From an uncultured Clostridia bacterium (GTDB taxonomy: Bacteria > Bacillota > Clostridia > Oscillospirales > CAG-272), in the NCBI GenBank assembly GCA_937894775.1, contig CALAXC010000261.1, positions 1 to 33,540 of the forward strand: a stretch of 33,540 bases of DNA, in the 5' to 3' direction. The position numbers and the translations under genes were made by a program. Every line of letters begins with the position of its first letter. The stretch's first letter is position 1. This document shows positions 32,129 through 33,540 of this stretch, piece after piece. The notes beneath the pieces are model-generated. The model saw nothing but the letters and a program-made list of their open reading frames with translations. It ran no database searches and was not told where the DNA came from.

Positions 32129-33178
32129 TTAACTGTTTTTCATATATCTCGAATTTCTTCCGTCGCCGATTTTCTTGATACTTCCGCTTTTCACCATCTG
32201 ACCGAGGACTGCTTCCACGGTGGTGGGGCTTACGTCGGGTAGAATCTTGCAGATCTCCGACTTGGAGATGGGTATCAAGCTATTGAGAACGGTTGCTTCC
32301 ACGCGGCTTTTCTTGGTGATTTTCTTTCCGTTGACGATAGCAAAACGCTTGTCAAGCTCCTTATAGCACATATAAAGCGTAGAGAGGAAGTTTTCGATGA
32401 AGGGGAAATAGTCGTTTTCGTTCGTATCCCATCCGTCCGAGGATTGCTTCAATGCCTCGTAATAGAAACCCTTGTAGTTGTTGATCTGTTCCTCGAAGGA
32501 AACATATTTGCCCGCATCAAAGCCGTTTTTATAAAGCAATAGGAGTGAGAGCAGACGCGACAATCTACCGTTTCCGTCACGGAAGGGGTGTATGCAAAGG
32601 AAATCGAGTATCACGCAAGGGATCAGCAAAAGCTGATTGATGTTTGCATCATTTCTCGCATCAAGATAAGCAAGCTCAAGCTGTTCCATAGTTTGCTTGA
32701 CCTCACGCGCCGGCGTGGGACGGAAGCGTACGCGACGGTTGCCGTCGGTATCGACCTCTAAAATGACGTTATCATCTGTCTTATATTTTCCGCCAAACTC
32801 ATATCCCGCAATCGACATCATCATTTCGTGCAGATGGAGAATATCGCTCTCGCGGAAATCAATATATTCGTGTCCGGTGTGGATGGCGTTCAGTGCGTCA
32901 CGGTATCCCGCAATCTCCGCCTCGTTATGATTGAGGGGTGCACTGCTGCCGCTTACGATGGCGGCGATTCTGTCGTCGCTGGTTACGATGCCCTCAATAG
33001 CGTTAGAGCTTTTGACTGACTGTATTTTGGCAACCGCTTCAAGCTCGCTGAAGATCTTGCCGTATTCGTCCTTGCGAACGCCAGCCATTGTTTTGAGTTC
33101 TGTAATCCCCGCTGTTAGATTGACGAGCCGAGCGGGGAGCAGACCGTTATTCAAAAAAGAGTAATCAAATTTTCTCAT
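32129..33178 (-). CDS. Fic-family protein with C-terminal winged helix
   Basis: Fic enzymes usually transfer AMP from ATP to a target protein. The 349 aa protein has the complete active-site motif HPFRDGNGRLSR near residues 197-208. The inhibitory motif SSNAIEG near residues 56-62 marks a self-inhibited class II Fic, in which the glutamate blocks ATP. The last 60 residues (SKSEICKILPDVSPTTVEAVLGQMVKSG) form a winged helix, suggesting DNA binding. The ATG at 33178 has GGAGG seven bases upstream and is chosen over two earlier ATGs. The target is unknown. Confidence 0.9.
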   Translation of the reverse strand: MRKFDYSFLNNGLLPARLVNLTAGITELKTMAGVRKDEYGKIFSELEAVAKIQSVKSSNAIEGIVTSDDRIAAIVSGSSAPLNHNEAEIAGYRDALNAIHTGHEYIDFRESDILHLHEMMMSIAGYEFGGKYKTDDNVILEVDTDGNRRVRFRPTPAREVKQTMEQLELAYLDARNDANINQLLLIPCVILDFLCIHPFRDGNGRLSRLLSLLLLYKNGFDAGKYVSFEEQINNYKGFYYEALKQSSDGWDTNENDYFPFIENFLSTLYMCYKELDKRFAIVNGKKITKKSRVEATVLNSLIPISKSEICKILPDVSPTTVEAVLGQMVKSGSIKKIGDGRNSRYMKNS

Positions 33179-33194
33179 ATTCATTCCTCCATAT

Positions 33195-33280
33195 CTGCAT
33201 ATAGTATACCACAAAATATGCAGTTTGTCAAGCGAGTAATAGAATTGATTTGCATATATATTTTCAAATAATATGCAAAT
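33195..33280 (-). promoter_or_regulatory. Fic promoter with two TGCATA inverted repeats
   Basis: On the minus strand TTGACA (33226-33231) and TATACT (33203-33208) have a 17-base spacer. CTGCATA (33195-33201) and TATGCAG (33217-33223) form an inverted repeat over the -10 box. ATTTGCATAT (33248-33257) and ATATGCAAAT (33271-33280) form a second one upstream. The same TGCATA half-site is thus present four times, which suggests a dedicated repressor, perhaps the winged helix of the Fic protein itself. Confidence 0.75.
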
Positions 33281-33281
33281 G

Positions 33282-33313
33282 GGGCATACAAATCGTTTTC
33301 GACTTGTACGCCC
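33282..33313. terminator. Hairpin after the truncated CotJC-like frame
   Basis: A 14-bp stem, GGGCATACAAATCG with CGACTTGTACGCCC (two G-U pairs in RNA), has a four-base loop. It directly follows the stop codon of the chimeric frame on the minus strand. There is no T-run, so it is a stabilising or terminator-like structure at the element's right end. Confidence 0.5.
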
Positions 33314-33540
33314 TTAAATTATTTGATTTTTGTCAGCAACTCCGCATCCATTCCACCTTGATTGTACTCGTTCGGCGAAGCGCTGATAGTGAACTATTTC
33401 TCTTGCGCGCAGGAATTTTATTACGTCATTTACATCGGGATCGTCTGAAAGACGAAGAATATTATCGTAGGTCGTGCGTGCCTTTTGCTCTGTTACTATC
33501 ACGTATTCGCAACGTTTTGGGGGTGTCAAAAAACGCGAAA
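33314..33540 (-). pseudogene. CotJC-like Mn-catalase gene, interrupted 5' part
   Basis: The frame is open to the window edge. It contains TEQKARTTYDNILRLSDDPD and VNDVIKFLRAREIVHYQRFA, typical of CotJC and related Mn-catalases. Glu in TEQKAR and Glu/His in REIVH are metal ligands in the family. Homology stops at the att core (33372-33379). The following 19 residues, to the stop at 33314, are encoded by the element and replace the native tail, which is at 23163-23270. The N-terminal half lies beyond the window. Whether the shortened protein functions is unknown. Confidence 0.85.
33346..33379. other. Right attachment site of the element
   Basis: The arm ATCCATTCCACCTTGATTGT (33346-33365) is followed by ACTCGT and the core TCGGCGAA (33372-33379). 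The arm is the inverse of the left arm (23271-23290), matching at 17 of 20 positions. In the joined circle the arms would be 14 bases apart with the dinucleotide TC at the exact centre, which lies within the shared core. Confidence 0.85.

Larger units (their letters stand above)
23263..33379. mobile_element. 10.1-kb serine-recombinase integrative element with CRESS-type Rep
   Basis: The element is bounded by direct copies of TCGGCGAA, 10,109 bp apart, and interrupts a CotJC-like gene. All genes are on the minus strand. The transfer and replication module occupies 23309-27906: recombinase, 55-aa protein, FtsK/TcpA-like ATPase, CRESS-type Rep, stem-loop origin and 102-aa protein. The cargo occupies 28700-33178: HD protein, DUF6273 protein, two-TM protein, 68-aa protein and Fic. 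The cargo from 28700 to 32110 is visibly AT-richer than the module. No MOB relaxase or type IV secretion genes are present, so it looks mobilizable rather than self-transmissible. The Rep may double as relaxase; this is inference. Confidence 0.85.

Overview
The window looks like the chromosome of an anaerobic, spore-forming Clostridia member, probably a gut Oscillospiraceae/Ruminococcaceae-type organism. The evidence is a complete Rnf operon, the sporulation pair spoIIGA-sigE, Gram-positive-type sigma-A promoters, strong Shine-Dalgarno sites and a CotJC-like spore-coat Mn-catalase gene. No tRNA, rRNA or CRISPR array was seen.

Core part (about 1-23160). ribF (-) is followed by rnfCDGEAB (+), an energy-conserving ferredoxin:NAD+ oxidoreductase operon with overlapping genes. 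Next come spoIIGA-sigE, rpmE and hflX. A minus-strand operon then encodes a VTC-type protein, DUF4956 and a Cthe_2159-like beta-helix lipoprotein, followed by ald. A cobalamin-type riboswitch precedes a DUF4430 lipoprotein and an ECF S-component, a likely corrinoid uptake system. glmM with a GlmU-like acetyltransferase, putP, dapF, an XRE regulator and a zinc-ribbon/DUF4190 membrane protein follow. Two copies of a roughly 230-bp nested palindromic repeat sit between convergent genes.

Mobile part (23263-33379). The right portion is one 10,109-bp integrated element whose ends can be read at base level. It splits a CotJC-like gene: the 3' end lies at 23163-23270 and the preceding part at 33372-33540 and beyond. 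Both junctions carry the 8-bp core TCGGCGAA in the same reading frame. Just inside each core lies a 20-bp arm in inverted orientation, with 17 of 20 positions matching, as expected for a serine-integrase attP. All element genes are on the minus strand: a Fic protein, a 68-aa protein, a two-TM protein with a DUF6273 protein behind a riboswitch-like leader RNA, an HD-domain protein, a small 102-aa protein, a CRESS-type Rep, an FtsK/TcpA-like coupling ATPase, a 55-aa protein and a large serine recombinase.

The most striking observation lies just upstream of rep. A perfect 14-bp stem with a 7-base loop displays the nonanucleotide TAGTATTAC, followed by three GTAGCA hexamers. This is the layout of a circovirus-type rolling-circle origin, here in a bacterial integrative element. 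Because precise excision would restore the CotJC-like reading frame, the element may also behave like a sporulation intervening element; that part is inference.
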